Shown in pieces: positions 63,468 to 64,000 of a stretch of DNA of 64,000 nucleotides. The notes under the pieces are model-generated. The model saw only the letters and a list, made by a program, of their open reading frames with translations. It had not been told where the DNA came from and did no database searches. The stretch comes from Pterois miles (lineage: Eukaryota; Chordata; Actinopteri; Perciformes; Scorpaenidae), in the NCBI GenBank assembly GCA_947000775.1, contig CAMQGK010000328.1, positions 3,505,501 through 3,569,500 of the forward strand, given 5' to 3'. Made by a program: the position numbers and the translations under genes. Position 1 is the stretch's first letter, and the number at the start of each line of letters is the position of its first letter.

Positions 63468-63912
63468 TTCCTATTGGCTGTGCTCCAGCAGGTGGACGTT
63501 GCTTGGTATTTCCTCAATTTGATCTTAACATGGCTGCCGAGTCTCAAACTTCCTAATTTTACAGCTAAACAGTTACTACAAGATGTTTCTGAACATGTGA
63601 GTAGAGAAATAATCATTACAGTAACAGAATATTGATTTATATTTGATCAGCGCTGCTTAGTTTGACTGTTTGATTGGATTTTGCGAATGATTGACAGCTG
63701 CTCAGAGACAGCAGTCTACAGCTTGGCTCTGATTGGTTGTTTTCCTCTGGTCTGTGAAATCTTGCAGATGCCGTTAGGAGCACCAGAGTACACAGAGGCA
63801 AATTATTTTTTTTTTCAGATTACCTGTCTCATACACTACTGCCAGGACCATTTTTTATAAAAATAACTTTTTATAAACATATTTGCTCCATTTCTACCCG
63901 CTGCAGCTTTAA
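63249..63912 (-). mobile_element. TTAAAGC...GCTTTAA TIR element, copy 4 (inverted), with AG expansion
   Basis: Left end TTAAAGCTTCAGTAGGCAA, right end CCCGCTGCAGCTTTAA. Contains the family words in reverse (CTCTGTTTTCAGG-type, CATTACAGTAACAGAATATT). An (AG)33 tract at 63400-63465 occupies the position of the (CT)4-5 run in copies 1 and 2. Confidence 0.76.
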
Positions 63913-64000
63913 TAAAGAACTCCTATAACGTCACACAAATTTAATATCTCGTTAATTTACATTTTCAGACCAAGAAAAACCTCAAAATTACTTCTTATTT
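63909..64000. repeat. Right member of a diverged direct repeat (cut by window end)
   Basis: TAATAAAGAACTCCTATAAC, TTTAATATCTCGTTAATTTA and TTACTTCTTATTT match 62990-63080 about 917 bp away. Confidence 0.75.

Overview
The window is vertebrate nuclear DNA, almost certainly from a ray-finned (teleost, probably percomorph) fish. Genes are split by GT-AG introns, the predicted proteins align closely with vertebrate NANS, CLTA and GNE, and the spaces between exons are full of typical fish repeats: tRNA-derived SINEs, an L2-type LINE, a Tc1 remnant, short terminal-inverted-repeat (TIR) elements and very long CA/GT tracts. There are no bacterial operons, no CRISPR array and no rRNA.

Left part (1-38.2 kb). 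Three genes are all transcribed leftward (minus strand). At the left edge is exon 1 of NANS (sialic acid synthase); the rest of that gene lies outside the window. Next is the whole of CLTA (clathrin light chain A; 6 coding exons, 4215-16422), including a 29-nt exon and the 54-nt neuron-type cassette exon. Then comes the whole of GNE (UDP-GlcNAc 2-epimerase/ManNAc kinase; 14 coding exons, 20739-38194). All splice phases close. The GNE exons give 755 aa from the upstream ATG or 729 aa from the internal ATG, against 753 and 722 aa for the human isoforms. GNE makes ManNAc-6-phosphate and NANS condenses that product with PEP to give Neu5Ac-9-phosphate, so two enzymes of one pathway sit within about 37 kb with only CLTA between them. 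A broken second copy of NANS exon 1, joined to a SINE, lies between NANS and CLTA.

Right part (38.2-64 kb). I could not identify a protein-coding gene. It contains an intact-ended hAT-type element with an 8-bp target duplication (39.9-40.55 kb), two perfect hairpins at 41.1 and 41.5 kb, a pair of TIR elements at 43.5-44.1 kb, a CpG-rich block at 44.7-45.7 kb, a 37-bp minisatellite of about 38 units (45.84-47.27 kb) abutting a Tc1 transposase remnant, a three-layer transposon nest with an L2 reverse-transcriptase fragment (52.0-54.25 kb), and many microsatellites.

The items most worth a second look are: the NANS-CLTA-GNE arrangement and the decayed NANS exon copy; the GNE acceptor site pressed against about 51 TG repeats; candidate alternative 5' exons of GNE; a piggyBac-type element sharing its core with a hAT-type family; and a transposon copy in which a (CT)4-5 seed has become (AG)33.
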